Assembly (NCBI GenBank): GCA_910578095.1
Contig: CAJTOZ010000018.1
Span: 1 to 56,564, forward strand
Origin: an uncultured Muribaculaceae bacterium
GTDB taxonomy: Bacteria; Bacteroidota; Bacteroidia; Bacteroidales; Muribaculaceae
Direction of reading: 5' to 3'
DNA: 56,564 bases
This document shows, one piece after another, positions 1-7,995 of the stretch (the first letter of the stretch is position 1; each line of letters starts with the position of its first letter). The notes beneath the pieces were generated by a model. That model ran no database searches, was not told the DNA's origin, and saw only the letters and a list, made by a program, of their open reading frames with translations. The position numbers and the translations under genes are program-made.

Positions 1-82
1 AAAACATGTGGGCTATTCAGTCGAAACTTTTTGCACTTCGTTTCTGAAACTACGCTTTTAGATACTTGTGGGAGTTGACGAT

Positions 83-238
83 TTAGGGAATGAAAAGGGC
101 AGCGAATTCTGTGAACCGGCGGGTGTAGGTGCGGAAGATGTTGCGCTTGCCGGATTTGAGGAGGTGGAGGACACTGGATTTGTTGACTACGTCGGGGCCA
201 CAGTTGTAGGCAATGGCATTAACGTGGACGCTGTTGTT
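83..238 (-). pseudogene. Remnant of a GH24-like lysozyme gene
   Basis: About 51 codons on the minus strand read as convincing protein: an AIAYNCG motif, then SSVLHLLKSG, then an ending TRRFTEFAALFIP before a TAA. This resembles the C-terminal part of phage-type lysozymes found in Bacteroides mobile elements (YNVG, then a small residue run, then a leucine-rich KLNAG helix, then an ERRR-type ending). The frame is closed by a TAG at 239-241 and has no ATG, and the stretch between the helix and the end is shorter than I expect for the family. I read it as a decayed or internally deleted copy. It lies just downstream of the mob-operon genes. The lysozyme assignment is by eye and uncertain. Confidence 0.4.
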
Positions 239-252
239 CTATAGTAAAGACA

Positions 253-275
253 CTCGGTAAGGGTGATTTACCGAG
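253..275 (-). terminator. Hairpin after the mob operon
   Basis: CTCGGTAA and TTACCGAG form a perfect 8-bp stem around a 7-nt loop, 24 nt past the stop of the last mob-operon gene. On the minus strand it is followed by a short T-containing stretch rather than a strong U-run, so it may be a weak terminator or only a 3'-end stabiliser. Confidence 0.4.
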
Positions 276-298
276 AGGCGAGATGAGGATTAGGTGGA

Positions 299-727
299 TT
301 ACGCGAACTTCATGCAGGGGATGAGGGTGTTGGGGACGGACACTTCTTGGGTGAAGGTGACGTATGGAGTCTCGACTGCGAGGTGTTTGAAGCCGTGGCG
401 GGAGCTGCGCTCGAAAATGAAGTTGCATAGGGCACGGAACTCGGTTTCGTCTTGGGCGTCGACGCTACCGGTCACGAAGTCGGAGAGGATGATGATGTCA
501 TCGGGGAGGTTGTTGTGGCCGTTGCTGTGTTCCCAGATTTTGAGCTGGATGTGGATGTTGCGTCCGAAGTAGCGGAAGGTTGTACCGACGCAGTTCCAGT
601 CGCAGATTGCATCATCGTAACTGGCGTCGTAGCGTTTTGCGATGTAGATGCAGAAGTCGTCGAACAGGTCTTCGATGTGGTGGGCTGCGATTGTTGAGAG
701 GTTTTTGTTGGTGTTGGATGTTGTCAT
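299..727 (-). CDS. Hypothetical protein, last gene of the mob operon (142 aa)
   Basis: This is a small soluble protein with no signal peptide or membrane segment. It is rich in aromatic and acidic residues, with a central part (WNCVGTTFRYFGRN) that looks like a compact alpha/beta fold. I do not recognise the family. The start overlaps the stop of the upstream gene by 4 nt (ATGA), so it is translationally coupled to the mob operon. The position, after relaxase and a membrane coiled-coil protein, suggests an accessory or cargo role in the mobilizable element. Confidence 0.6.
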   Translation of the reverse strand: MTTSNTNKNLSTIAAHHIEDLFDDFCIYIAKRYDASYDDAICDWNCVGTTFRYFGRNIHIQLKIWEHSNGHNNLPDDIIILSDFVTGSVDAQDETEFRALCNFIFERSSRHGFKHLAVETPYVTFTQEVSVPNTLIPCMKFA

Positions 728-1398
728 TTCTTTGAGTTTTGAGATTGTGTGTTGAGTTCGTTGATTTTCTCTTCGAGGCGGTGCTTCTGGTCAAGGGCTC
801 GTGCTGTTTCTTGCACTCTTTCTTCGTAGGCTCGGACTTCTGCATCTATTTGTTTCACCTTCTTCGGGTCGTTAAACCAAATTTCGATGCTGTCGAGTCC
901 TACTGTTCCGATACCTCCATTCATCAGGATGTAATGGTACTTAATGTCGGATATTCTGCATTGCTCTATGCGTCCTTCCTGCCAGAAAATCATTGCGAAA
1001 AACAGGAGCGTTGAAAATATAGTGAAGCCAAGGGTGAGATACCACTGCCATGATTCGCGTGCGATACGGATAGTCTTTTCGACTTTATGCACAGGAGGAT
1101 TAGCCCTGAAGTCATCAAACTTTTGGTTGAAGTCATCCTTAAATTCTGTGATTGAATCGCAGATTTGGTCGGTGGATTGGTTGACAGTTCCCTCGCAGTT
1201 CTCAGTTGAAGTTCTAATCGCGTGAGTGTAGAGCACAAGGTTATTGTCCAGTTCATCCTTGAACTTGGCGAGATCATCGGTGGTGGCGCAGTTGAGCTGC
1301 GCTTCCTTGATTTCATTGCAGGTGCCGGAGAGTGTACCTAATTCTTCGGCGATGTTACCGAGGAAACCCTCGGTGGGATTTTCATTTTCTTTACTCAT
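724..1398 (-). CDS. Membrane-anchored coiled-coil protein of the mob operon (224 aa)
   Basis: The protein has a cytoplasmic-looking helical N-terminal half (residues 15-105, with many Glu/Asp/Lys and Asn/Gln), one clear transmembrane helix at about 119-140 (LTLGFTIFSTLLFFAMIFW), and a C-terminal segment with a second charged coiled coil at about 185-224. It follows the relaxase gene by 18 nt and overlaps the next gene by 4 nt. Proteins of this layout follow mobA in many Bacteroides mobilizable elements; their function is not settled. A role in docking the relaxosome at the membrane is an inference from topology and position only. Confidence 0.6.
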   Translation of the reverse strand: MSKENENPTEGFLGNIAEELGTLSGTCNEIKEAQLNCATTDDLAKFKDELDNNLVLYTHAIRTSTENCEGTVNQSTDQICDSITEFKDDFNQKFDDFRANPPVHKVEKTIRIARESWQWYLTLGFTIFSTLLFFAMIFWQEGRIEQCRISDIKYHYILMNGGIGTVGLDSIEIWFNDPKKVKQIDAEVRAYEERVQETARALDQKHRLEEKINELNTQSQNSKK

Positions 1399-1416
1399 TT
1401 TTCTTTTTTTGTGGGG

Positions 1417-2400
1417 TTAAATACTGCGGCCTTTGCGTTTGTCCTTTTTGCGGCGGCGTTCTATCTCGTTGTTCATGGCCTCCTGTTCGGGGTCGTATCC
1501 GGGCCCGAGTTTGAACAAGCCACCGAGTCCTTCGGCGAGATTTTCGCCGATTTCGAGTCCGGCTTCAATCACCTTTGATGCGATGCTCGGCTCCTGATTT
1601 GGAGTTGTGACGCGTGGTGACAGAGGCGCAGCGGATGCCGTTTGAGAGCGACCGTTTTTGTTTTCGTTGAGTATTCGGTCGATGTTAGCAAAAGAGAATT
1701 TTCTCTTCTTGGCAACCTCCGAAGCCTTGAACTTATGCTTACCTTTCACGAAAGAAAGACCCTCGACAATGGTAGTGCCGCGACGATATTTCTTTCGGAG
1801 CGAAACACCGCTTTTGGCGAGTTCACGTTGAAATGTAGTCCAGTCTTTAGCAACTTTCAGTGCATCACGGACGGCGATATACACTTCTTGTTTGGCCCGG
1901 TCACGACCTTTGAGACGGTTGGTTTTCACCTTGTCGCAACCCTCACCGAATGTCAGACCATACTTCAATTTCAGCTCCTTGCAGATGTCGTTGCTCCGGA
2001 AATATTCCCAACTGTCACTGATGCATTTGCCGTTATTATCCACTCGGTTGAATACGATGTGGCAGTGCGGATGCTCCTTGTCGAGGTGCCGTGCGATGAT
2101 AAACTGGGTATTCTTGATGCCCATCCGCTCCATATATTCGAGGGCGAATTTCACCATTTTATCGTCAGTGAGTATTGCCGAATCTTCAGGAGAATAGGAC
2201 AGCGAGATGTGGCCTACCCAATGTTGAACGCGTTGGTTGAGATGACGCTGACACTCAAAACCGTTGATAATATCCTGAGGCGTGTCGGCTAAAACGCCTT
2301 CTGCATACAGTAGCCGAGCCTCTTTGCCGGGTTCCTCCACGGCGAGCGCATAGCGGACACAGCCGCCGAAATCGCTCCCTTTAGTTATGCTTCCAATCAT
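1417..2400 (-). CDS. mobA: MobA-type relaxase / mobilization nuclease
   Basis: This relaxase of the MobA/VirD2 superfamily should nick oriT and lead single-strand transfer of the element by a helper conjugation system. The metal-binding three-His motif is present as EHPHCHIVFNRVD (His110, His112, His114 in a 327-residue protein). The N-terminal region holds Tyr17 in CVRYAL, a candidate nucleophile. The C-terminal third is basic and low in complexity, as usual for DNA contact. The start overlaps the mobC reading frame by 20 nt, so the two are coupled. The length fits Bacteroides MobA/BmgA-type relaxases. There is no coupling protein or type IV secretion gene nearby, so the element is mobilizable rather than self-transmissible in what can be seen. 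Confidence 0.9.
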   Translation of the reverse strand: MIGSITKGSDFGGCVRYALAVEEPGKEARLLYAEGVLADTPQDIINGFECQRHLNQRVQHWVGHISLSYSPEDSAILTDDKMVKFALEYMERMGIKNTQFIIARHLDKEHPHCHIVFNRVDNNGKCISDSWEYFRSNDICKELKLKYGLTFGEGCDKVKTNRLKGRDRAKQEVYIAVRDALKVAKDWTTFQRELAKSGVSLRKKYRRGTTIVEGLSFVKGKHKFKASEVAKKRKFSFANIDRILNENKNGRSQTASAAPLSPRVTTPNQEPSIASKVIEAGLEIGENLAEGLGGLFKLGPGYDPEQEAMNNEIERRRKKDKRKGRSI

Positions 2401-2683
2401 TTGACAAGTTGTTGTAAAGGGTTTTCAATTCCTTGCTGCGGGCCTGCACTTCCCAGCTCACGAACTTGAAGTCTTTGGTTGCGTTGGCTACCGTAGCAAG
2501 TTGATTCAGGTTGTTGCTCATGCTCCCAATCTGACGAAGTATCGCCATATCTTCGGGTGTGGCGAGTGCCGTTATCTTGACGTTGAGCAGTGCCCGTCGC
2601 CAGAAATCCGACAATTTTCTGCCAGCTTTGCGGCAATTTTCAACTACCTGCTGAAACTCTTCTTCTGTGAGCCGGACGCTCAC
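2381..2683 (-). CDS. mobC: MobC relaxosome accessory protein
   Basis: The sequence VSVRLTEEEFQQVVENCRKAG followed by LSDFWRRALL is the ribbon-helix-helix start of the MobC family. The C-terminal half (IGSMSNNLNQLATVAN) is the conserved MobC core. MobC helps the relaxase open oriT DNA. A GTG start at 2683 is the first start in the open frame, but homology-like basic sequence (DKPKKLRVV) continues upstream to an A9 tract at 2729-2737. Beyond the tract an ATG lies one frame off; one more A would give an MTFTKKK-type start. The true start is therefore uncertain: GTG, or ATG with slippage. Confidence 0.85.
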   Translation of the reverse strand: MSVRLTEEEFQQVVENCRKAGRKLSDFWRRALLNVKITALATPEDMAILRQIGSMSNNLNQLATVANATKDFKFVSWEVQARSKELKTLYNNLSNDWKHN

Positions 2684-2738
2684 AACCCGGAGTTTCTTGG
2701 GCTTATCAGCCGCATCCTTTGATGCGGATTTTTTTTTG

Positions 2739-3108
2739 TAAAAGTCATGTTGTGACAGAGTTTTGAGATGAATAAATCAGTTGACTGTGACCATCGGGAG
2801 CGTAGTCAGTCACCCGGTAACGGAGGGTGCAAGGTCGGCAAAAGTTTACGTTGCCACTACCTTGCTACCCTACGTTTCTCTCCGGGTAACGCTTCGCGTG
2901 GCGCTGCGATGGCTATGCCATTAGGGAAGTGCCAGCTCAGATTAATCGCATACCATCCTGCGTGCATCTGAACGTCTGCCTTCGTGTCTTATTCTCAGTT
3001 ACAGAGTAGTTACTATGCGCCATCGAATAAGACGCAAAATCAACCATCCATATACACACATTATAGCACGTGATCAATCAGAGCGGGCACTTTTAGTCGC
3101 TATGGCAA
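2739..3108. other. Intergenic region with oriT-like hairpin
   Basis: There is no credible gene in this 370-bp gap between mobC and the DUF3408 gene, the usual place for oriT in Bacteroides mobilizable elements. Positions 2825-2870 form an interrupted inverted repeat: GGGTGCAAGGT and GGCAA on the left, TTGCC and ACCTTGCTACCC on the right, with loop AAGTTTACG. A partial CGGTAACG / GGGTAACG repeat flanks it at about 2815 and 2884. This is a good oriT candidate. The nick site cannot be named from sequence alone. Confidence 0.45.
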
Positions 3109-3537
3109 TCAAAACGACTTGCTGATTATTGCGAACCAGCTTCCGTAGTTGTCGGCGTTGCCGTCAAGATGCTCGTTGATAATGTGCTCAACGAAGCTGC
3201 TGACGCTGTAACCCGAACCGCCGAAGATGCGGGCAATCTTGTCCACGCGCTCAAACGTGTCATTGCTGATTGCCACCTGATGCTTGTTGTCCTTTCCGAG
3301 TTTAATCGGAGCGAAGAAAGCCGTGCGGTAATCTTCGAGGTCGAGCTTACGCTGCCTGGCGTTGGGGCGCGACGGTTTGGGTTGTGTGGCCGCGCCAGTC
3401 TCAGCGGATTGTTGAGTTTCGGGGAAGATAGAGTTCTCCATGGGGTTTTCAATTTTAGAATGGTTAGAGATTTGGGGATTTTTAGGTGCGTCAGTCATTT
3501 CAGATGACTGACCAGCGGGATTTTTCGATGTTGCCAT
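3109..3537 (-). CDS. DUF3408 family mobile-element protein
   Basis: This 142-residue protein has a low-complexity Pro/Asn/Ser-rich N-terminus (about 1-60). A conserved C-terminal domain follows (LEDYRTAFFAPIKLGKD, then HQVAISNDTFERVDKIA, then SVSSFVEHIINEHL), which matches DUF3408 from Bacteroidetes conjugative and mobilizable transposons. The C-terminal part looks like a ribbon-helix-helix DNA-binding fold. In conjugative transposons such genes sit near tra/mob regions and are thought to act in DNA processing or partition. It faces mobC across the oriT-like region. The family call is by motif memory. Confidence 0.75.
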   Translation of the reverse strand: MATSKNPAGQSSEMTDAPKNPQISNHSKIENPMENSIFPETQQSAETGAATQPKPSRPNARQRKLDLEDYRTAFFAPIKLGKDNKHQVAISNDTFERVDKIARIFGGSGYSVSSFVEHIINEHLDGNADNYGSWFAIISKSF

Positions 3538-3681
3538 ATATATCAGTTTTGTTGTGGACTTTCGTCCGGTTGATAATCATAGTTATGTGAATATCTTGTA
3601 TTCTTGAAACCTTTCGGTTGTCGTGGAACATCTCTTATTCGGGGATGACCACCGCGCATAGTTGCGGCGACTATTGAGTGG

Positions 3682-5097
3682 TCAAACTTCTCCATCGGCA
3701 GTAACATTGTTAGTGGAGTAACACGACATCTTACGGTACCATCCTTGGCGGATTCGCTTGAAAAGCGTGTTCAGATTGCGGGTGAGAAACATCTTGAACG
3801 TGTGGTCTTTCATCCCGAAGCGTTCGGCAGTCTTGATACCGTCAGCGGTTGAAAACTCATCGGTGAGATGGTCATATGCCGTGCGGTGCAGGTCATTCAG
3901 TTTCTCCTCGCTGACGCAGGTGATTACTGCAAGGGCGTGTTGACGGAAATATTCGGCCAACCGGATAGCGCCATTGACATCATCAGCTTCGATCATCTCC
4001 GGACTTTGAGTTTCATCTGAAACTGCACAACGTGCCATACGGAGTATCAGACAGAAACGGAGCACATAGATTTCAAGTTTGCAAAAGAAGCTGATAACAT
4101 TGTCGCTCATTTCATTGTCGCACAACTCGGCATTGTGATGTTGCCACGCATAGAGTGATTTCTTCGCCTCGTTGTCAAATCGAATGATTACCGGCTGCGG
4201 CTCCTGATTCTCGTTGAGACTACATGGCACGGATAGAAGTCGGGTGAGGATTCGCTCCCAGTCACGGTCAAGGTCTTCGCGCACCTCTTCCTCATTCCAT
4301 CTCGGTTTGGCGGTTGTCTTGGTCATAGCGAACAGTATGCGGTCGATGAAGCCGTTGGCAGCACGTTCACCGTTGGCAAGTTCAGTCAGCAGACGTTTCT
4401 GAATTGTGCCGACCACCGAAATAAAAGGACTTTTGATGAAGATGGAGTTCTGAGAATTTTTGCGGTCTGACATCGTAGTGCTACCGTTGAATGCCGAAAG
4501 CCAGAATTGTTCTTCCGAACCGTTGTAGCGCGTGAAGTTTTTGAACCACGAGGCCAATTCATCAACCCAGAGGCCGAGACCTCTCGGATTGTGGGAATGA
4601 ATAACGCTCAGTTCCTCCTGCGTCACATCCGATACCAGATAACGCAGACGTTTAGGCTCCTTCGGGAATTGGTCATAACCGGCATTGACTCTCTCCTTGC
4701 GGCTCATAGCGATGGCTTCCTGATATGCAAGAAACTGTTTCTGGTACTCTTGATTATTTTTCCAGTCTGCATTGACCAAGGGGCGCATTGGGAAATTGAG
4801 CGGATGAGATTTGTTTGCTCCGGGGCGTCCTACAATTGCCATGTAGATTATGGCTGATTCACACCAGTTGCGTTTCACTTCCACGCGATGGGTATTTCCG
4901 ATTGCAACTGAGATAGCCGCAAGCATAGCCGACGCGGTGTAGTCGATAGGGAAGCCGCAACTTGTATGCAGTTCCAGAACTAAGCGTTGCAGTTTTGCCG
5001 GAAACACATCAGTGGGAAAGTCGGATGCTGTGGCAGAGGTATGACTTGCCAATGCACTGATGACTATATCGGGAGTAATATTCTTTTCCATAGCCAT
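3682..5097 (-). CDS. DUF3987 family P-loop protein (primase/helicase-like)
   Basis: This 471-residue protein matches the DUF3987 proteins of Bacteroides mobilizable elements. It has a conserved N-terminal lead (VLELHTSCGFPIDYTASAML), a Walker A motif GRPGANKS at residues 90-97, and a later FIDRILFAM-type motif. The family is related to phage/plasmid helicase-primase ATPases and is thought to help element replication, though this is not proven. The ATG shares one base with the stop of the HTH gene (TGATG), so the two are coupled. An alternative start is Met3. Confidence 0.85.
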   Translation of the reverse strand: MAMEKNITPDIVISALASHTSATASDFPTDVFPAKLQRLVLELHTSCGFPIDYTASAMLAAISVAIGNTHRVEVKRNWCESAIIYMAIVGRPGANKSHPLNFPMRPLVNADWKNNQEYQKQFLAYQEAIAMSRKERVNAGYDQFPKEPKRLRYLVSDVTQEELSVIHSHNPRGLGLWVDELASWFKNFTRYNGSEEQFWLSAFNGSTTMSDRKNSQNSIFIKSPFISVVGTIQKRLLTELANGERAANGFIDRILFAMTKTTAKPRWNEEEVREDLDRDWERILTRLLSVPCSLNENQEPQPVIIRFDNEAKKSLYAWQHHNAELCDNEMSDNVISFFCKLEIYVLRFCLILRMARCAVSDETQSPEMIEADDVNGAIRLAEYFRQHALAVITCVSEEKLNDLHRTAYDHLTDEFSTADGIKTAERFGMKDHTFKMFLTRNLNTLFKRIRQGWYRKMSCYSTNNVTADGEV

Positions 5098-5408
5098 CAG
5101 AAATTGTAGCCTCCACGCGGACGGCGTTTCATGCCTGCGGTGACAGCCGCCACCTGTTCTTCAAAGGAAGGAGCAACGGCGTGTTTGCGTCCGTTTTCGA
5201 TCCATGCGTATAACTCATCTTCATAAAAGTAGAGGAGCTTGCCGCGCTTGTAGCTCGGAATGGGGTCATTCGGAGCCTTGATGGCGCGGTAGAGAGTCGA
5301 AAGTGACTTGCCGATAATCGTGCAAGCCTCTTTCGCATATACTATTCTGCGTTTGGGCATGTGATGGTTGGAAGGGTTGGCGATGCCTACCTTTTTATTA
5401 TGCTTCAT
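5097..5408 (-). CDS. Excisionase-type helix-turn-helix protein
   Basis: This 103-residue protein has a MerR/excisionase-like HTH at about 18-75: RRIVYAKEACTIIGKSLSTL, then KRGKLLYFYEDELYAWIENG. In Bacteroides mobile elements such proteins act as recombination directionality factors or regulators and sit ahead of the DUF3987 gene, as here. The basic C-terminus (MKRRPRGG) may contact DNA. MPKRR at 5360 is an alternative start that would remove a 16-residue N-terminal extension and free space from the divergent gene. Confidence 0.85.
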   Translation of the reverse strand: MKHNKKVGIANPSNHHMPKRRIVYAKEACTIIGKSLSTLYRAIKAPNDPIPSYKRGKLLYFYEDELYAWIENGRKHAVAPSFEEQVAAVTAGMKRRPRGGYNF

Positions 5409-5740
5409 TGAAAGAAGCCGGATTTATCAGTTGGAAACGAGAGCGAAATAATTTTGCTATCGGGGATATTGTATATATCTTCAGTTCGAAGGAACGAAAG
5501 ATTATTTTTAAGACTGAAGTTGTCGCTGAAGAGTTGCGTGCAGATGGTCAGTATTGGATTGAAAAGCCACCTATGCACATGACATGGAGATTGAATGCAG
5601 TAGAAGAATATACAGGGGTTGAACTTGACGAATCAACATTGAAATTACATGGTTTCAAAGGTGGTAAAAGTTTGCAACATCCAATGTGCAATAACCCTGA
5701 GTTGTTTGCATATATCGAATCCAAGTTTGTGAAACCATGA
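5408..5740 (+). CDS. EVE-like domain protein, possibly N-terminally truncated
   Basis: The pattern W followed by NNFAIGDIVYIF, then IIFKTEV, then an aromatic EKPPMHMTWRL resembles the PUA-like EVE fold (a W-x(n)-GDIVYIY core), which reads modified bases or RNA. The only usable start is a TTG at 5408, exactly back to back with the start of the HTH gene. The N-terminal strand usually found ahead of the W is missing. It may therefore be a 5'-truncated remnant, or start inside the HTH gene. The stop overlaps the GNAT start (ATGA). Base composition is lower in GC than the flanking chromosome. Confidence 0.45.
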   Translation: MKEAGFISWKRERNNFAIGDIVYIFSSKERKIIFKTEVVAEELRADGQYWIEKPPMHMTWRLNAVEEYTGVELDESTLKLHGFKGGKSLQHPMCNNPELFAYIESKFVKP

Positions 5741-6249
5741 ATTGTATCGAAACAGACCGATTGATCCTTCGTTCATGGAAATCGGAGGACTTACCTTTGT
5801 TTGCAACAATGAACAAAGATGCGCGTGTTATGCGGTACTTTCCGGCAACTTTAACTGACGAGCAAACCGAATCATTCTATAATCGGATTCAATCGGAGTT
5901 TGAGCGCAATGGTTGGGGGGTGTACGCCGTAGAATCGAAATCATCCGGAAAGTTTATCGGTTATGTCGGACTGCATGAGATCGGGTTCGATGCTGACTTT
6001 ACCCCCGGAGTTGAAATCGGTTGGAGATTAGCTGCGGATTATCACAATCAGGGATTGGCAACGGAAGCTGCACAGGCGGTGCTGAAATTGGCTAAACAGA
6101 AAGGATTGCAAAGATTATATTCATTCACAGCAAAACAAAACACACCCTCCGAAAGAGTGATGCAAAAGATTGGTATGATAAAAGTCGGAGAGTTTGAGCA
6201 TCCCAACTTGTCGGCAGATTCACCGTTGAGTACACACGTTCTGTGGTAG
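5737..6249 (+). CDS. GNAT acetyltransferase, RimJ/RimL type
   Basis: This 170-residue protein has the standard RimJ/L opening ETDRLILRSWKSEDLPLFATMN, the substrate strand GKFIGYVGLHEI, and acetyl-CoA binding motif A, in which EIGWRLAADYHNQGLATEAA contains the Q-x-x-G-x-A-type loop. It also has the late FTAKQNTPSERVMQKIGM segment. Members transfer acetyl from acetyl-CoA to N-terminal amines of proteins, small amines or drugs; the substrate cannot be told here. It is coupled to the EVE-like gene and is probably cargo of the mobilizable element. Confidence 0.9.
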   Translation: MNCIETDRLILRSWKSEDLPLFATMNKDARVMRYFPATLTDEQTESFYNRIQSEFERNGWGVYAVESKSSGKFIGYVGLHEIGFDADFTPGVEIGWRLAADYHNQGLATEAAQAVLKLAKQKGLQRLYSFTAKQNTPSERVMQKIGMIKVGEFEHPNLSADSPLSTHVLW

Positions 6250-6306
6250 AATGTGCTAATGTATTGGTGCTCAGTGGTGTCTTGTGCTGTTTTTGAGGGA
6301 CAAGTC

Positions 6307-6479
6307 ACAAACTAACAACAAAAGTGTATGAAAAAAAGGTGTAATAAACGGTATAAATTTGGAAAATTGGGCTTTTTTGACCCTCAATTTGTTACTACAA
6401 ATCCGGCTCAATTTTAGGTTGATTTGTTGTTGGCATGTGACTTAAAAATTTCGAGTAACAAACTAACAACAAAAATGTA
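6307..6479. repeat. Integrase arm-site-like repeats near the element end
   Basis: A 22-bp sequence beginning ACAAACTAACAACAAAA occurs at 6307-6328 and again at 6458-6479 with one mismatch (AGTGTA versus AATGTA). A related copy lies in inverted orientation at about 6423-6442 (TTTGTTGTT, then CATGTGACTT). Repeats of this type, in an AT-rich noncoding stretch next to a gene 3' end, resemble arm-type binding sites of Bacteroides tyrosine integrases. The surrounding 6250-6591 holds no credible gene. Confidence 0.5.
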
Positions 6480-6547
6480 GATTTTGCTCTTGTTACTTTC
6501 GCGTAGATTACTAATATTTAAGGTGTAAAAAATTTCTTCAAATTCTC

Positions 6548-6591
6548 CGTAAACTCGTTTAATGCATTGACAATCAACGAGTTAAGTGATC
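6548..6591. other. Possible attachment-site region at mnmE 3' end
   Basis: AACTCGTT and AACGAGTT form an 8-bp inverted repeat at about 6551-6583, directly beyond the stop codon of mnmE. Mobile-element genes lie on the other side. Genomic islands such as SGI1 are known to integrate at the 3' end of trmE/mnmE. I infer a right junction here. The matching left repeat is not in this window. Confidence 0.35.
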
Positions 6592-7995
6592 TTATTTTCC
6601 AATACAAAAGCGGGAGAAGATGGTGGAGAGGATTTCCGGGGTGGATATGGCGCCCGTGATGGCGCTCAGGGACGAGATGCAGTCGCGGAGGTCTTGGGCA
6701 ACGAGGTCGCCGGGAATGCCATCGGAGAGGCCATGGATTATGCGCTCGGCGGCGGCGGCGGCATCGCGCAGGGCTTCGTAGTGGCGCGCGTTGGCGATGA
6801 GGGGATCGCCGGCATGGCATGTTGAGGCTATGTTGTCTGCTACATCGGTGATGGCTTTGCGGAGGCTGTCGATGCCTTGTCCCGTGAGGGCGCTTGTTGG
6901 CACTACCACGCTGTCGGGACGGTCGATACGGGGGGTGGGAGCCAAGTCGCATTTGTTGGCAGCGATGATGAGCGCAATATGTGGATTGTCGGCCATGGCG
7001 GCATCAATTTCAGCCCACGGCGCGGTGTTGGTGGGACTGGTGCTGTCCACAACGAGCAGAATGATGGCTGCTTCGCGCAGGGCTCGTCGGGAGCGTTCGA
7101 TACCGAGGCGTTCGACGGTATCCTCGGTGTCGCGTATGCCGGCGGTGTCTTTGAGGCGGAGGGTGTAGTCGCCGATGGATATGATGTCTTCAACGACGTC
7201 GCGCGTGGTGCCGTGAATGTCGCTTACGATTGCTCTCTCGTCGCCGGCGAGGGCGTTGAGTAAGGATGATTTGCCGGCGTTGGTGGCGCCGACTATCGCT
7301 ACGGGCACTCCTTGGCGTATGGCGGAGCCTGCTGCAAAGCCGTCGGCGAGGCGGTGTGTGGTGTCGCGCACTTCTGTGGCAAGTGCGATGAGGCGTTCGC
7401 GAGAAGCAAATTCCACGTCTTCTTCGCTGAAGTCGAGTTCGAGTTCGAGCAGGGCGGCGAGTTCGAGCAGCTGCGAGCGCATGTGCTCGATGCGTCGGGA
7501 GAAGTCGCCGCGCATCTGGCTGAGGGCAATGCGCTGGGCGGCGCGCGAGGACGATGCTATGATATCGGCCACGGCTTCTGCTTGAGCGAGGTCCATGCGT
7601 CCGTTGGCGAATGCGCGCCGCGAAAATTCACCGGCTTCTGCCATCCTGGCTCCTGCATTGATGAGGGACATGATGAGCTCGTGCTGTACCCATCGCGAGC
7701 CGTGGACGCTGATTTCCGCTACGTCCTCTCCGGTGAACGAGTGCGGGGCGCGGAAGATGGTGGCTACTGCCTGATCGAGTTCTTCTCCACGGGTGTCGAG
7801 CACGGAGCCTACGATGCATGTGTTGGCTCCGGCTGCCGTTATGCTTCGTTTTCCGCGCCATATCTTCTGTGCTGTGGCGAGGGCGTGAGGTCCGCTGATG
7901 CGCGCTACGGCAATGCCTCCCAGGCCGGGAGGGGTGGATATGGCGCATATCGTGTCGGCCGATGTTGCCGCGGTGTTTATTTCAGTGTCTGCCAT
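6592..7995 (-). CDS. mnmE: tRNA modification GTPase MnmE (TrmE)
   Basis: With MnmG, MnmE installs the cmnm5/nm5 group on wobble U34 of certain tRNAs in the cytoplasm. The 467-residue protein has the N-terminal formyl-THF-binding domain (TICAISTPPGLGGIAVARIS), the helical domain, and an inserted G domain with P-loop GATNAGKS (236-243), TTRD (263-266), DTAG (283-286) and NKCD (347-350). The catalytic C-terminal FCIGK ends the protein. The ATG at 7995 is chosen because TICAISTPPG should lie close to the N-terminus; a longer frame to 8103 is not family-like. The gene overlaps the upstream nuclease gene by 19 nt. The 3' end appears intact despite the adjacent mobile element. Confidence 0.97.
   Translation of the reverse strand: MADTEINTAATSADTICAISTPPGLGGIAVARISGPHALATAQKIWRGKRSITAAGANTCIVGSVLDTRGEELDQAVATIFRAPHSFTGEDVAEISVHGSRWVQHELIMSLINAGARMAEAGEFSRRAFANGRMDLAQAEAVADIIASSSRAAQRIALSQMRGDFSRRIEHMRSQLLELAALLELELDFSEEDVEFASRERLIALATEVRDTTHRLADGFAAGSAIRQGVPVAIVGATNAGKSSLLNALAGDERAIVSDIHGTTRDVVEDIISIGDYTLRLKDTAGIRDTEDTVERLGIERSRRALREAAIILLVVDSTSPTNTAPWAEIDAAMADNPHIALIIAANKCDLAPTPRIDRPDSVVVPTSALTGQGIDSLRKAITDVADNIASTCHAGDPLIANARHYEALRDAAAAAERIIHGLSDGIPGDLVAQDLRDCISSLSAITGAISTPEILSTIFSRFCIGK

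Noticed and set aside
2768..2971. A 67-codon plus-strand frame in the gap before mobC
   Set aside because: Its sequence has no family-like features and it runs through the oriT-like hairpin. It is better read as non-coding.
6518..6952. A minus-strand frame through the mnmE 3' end into the AT-rich gap
   Set aside because: It overlaps mnmE in another frame and is made of Arg/His/Pro/Ser runs typical of a GC-rich shadow frame, although its last 25 codons look less odd.
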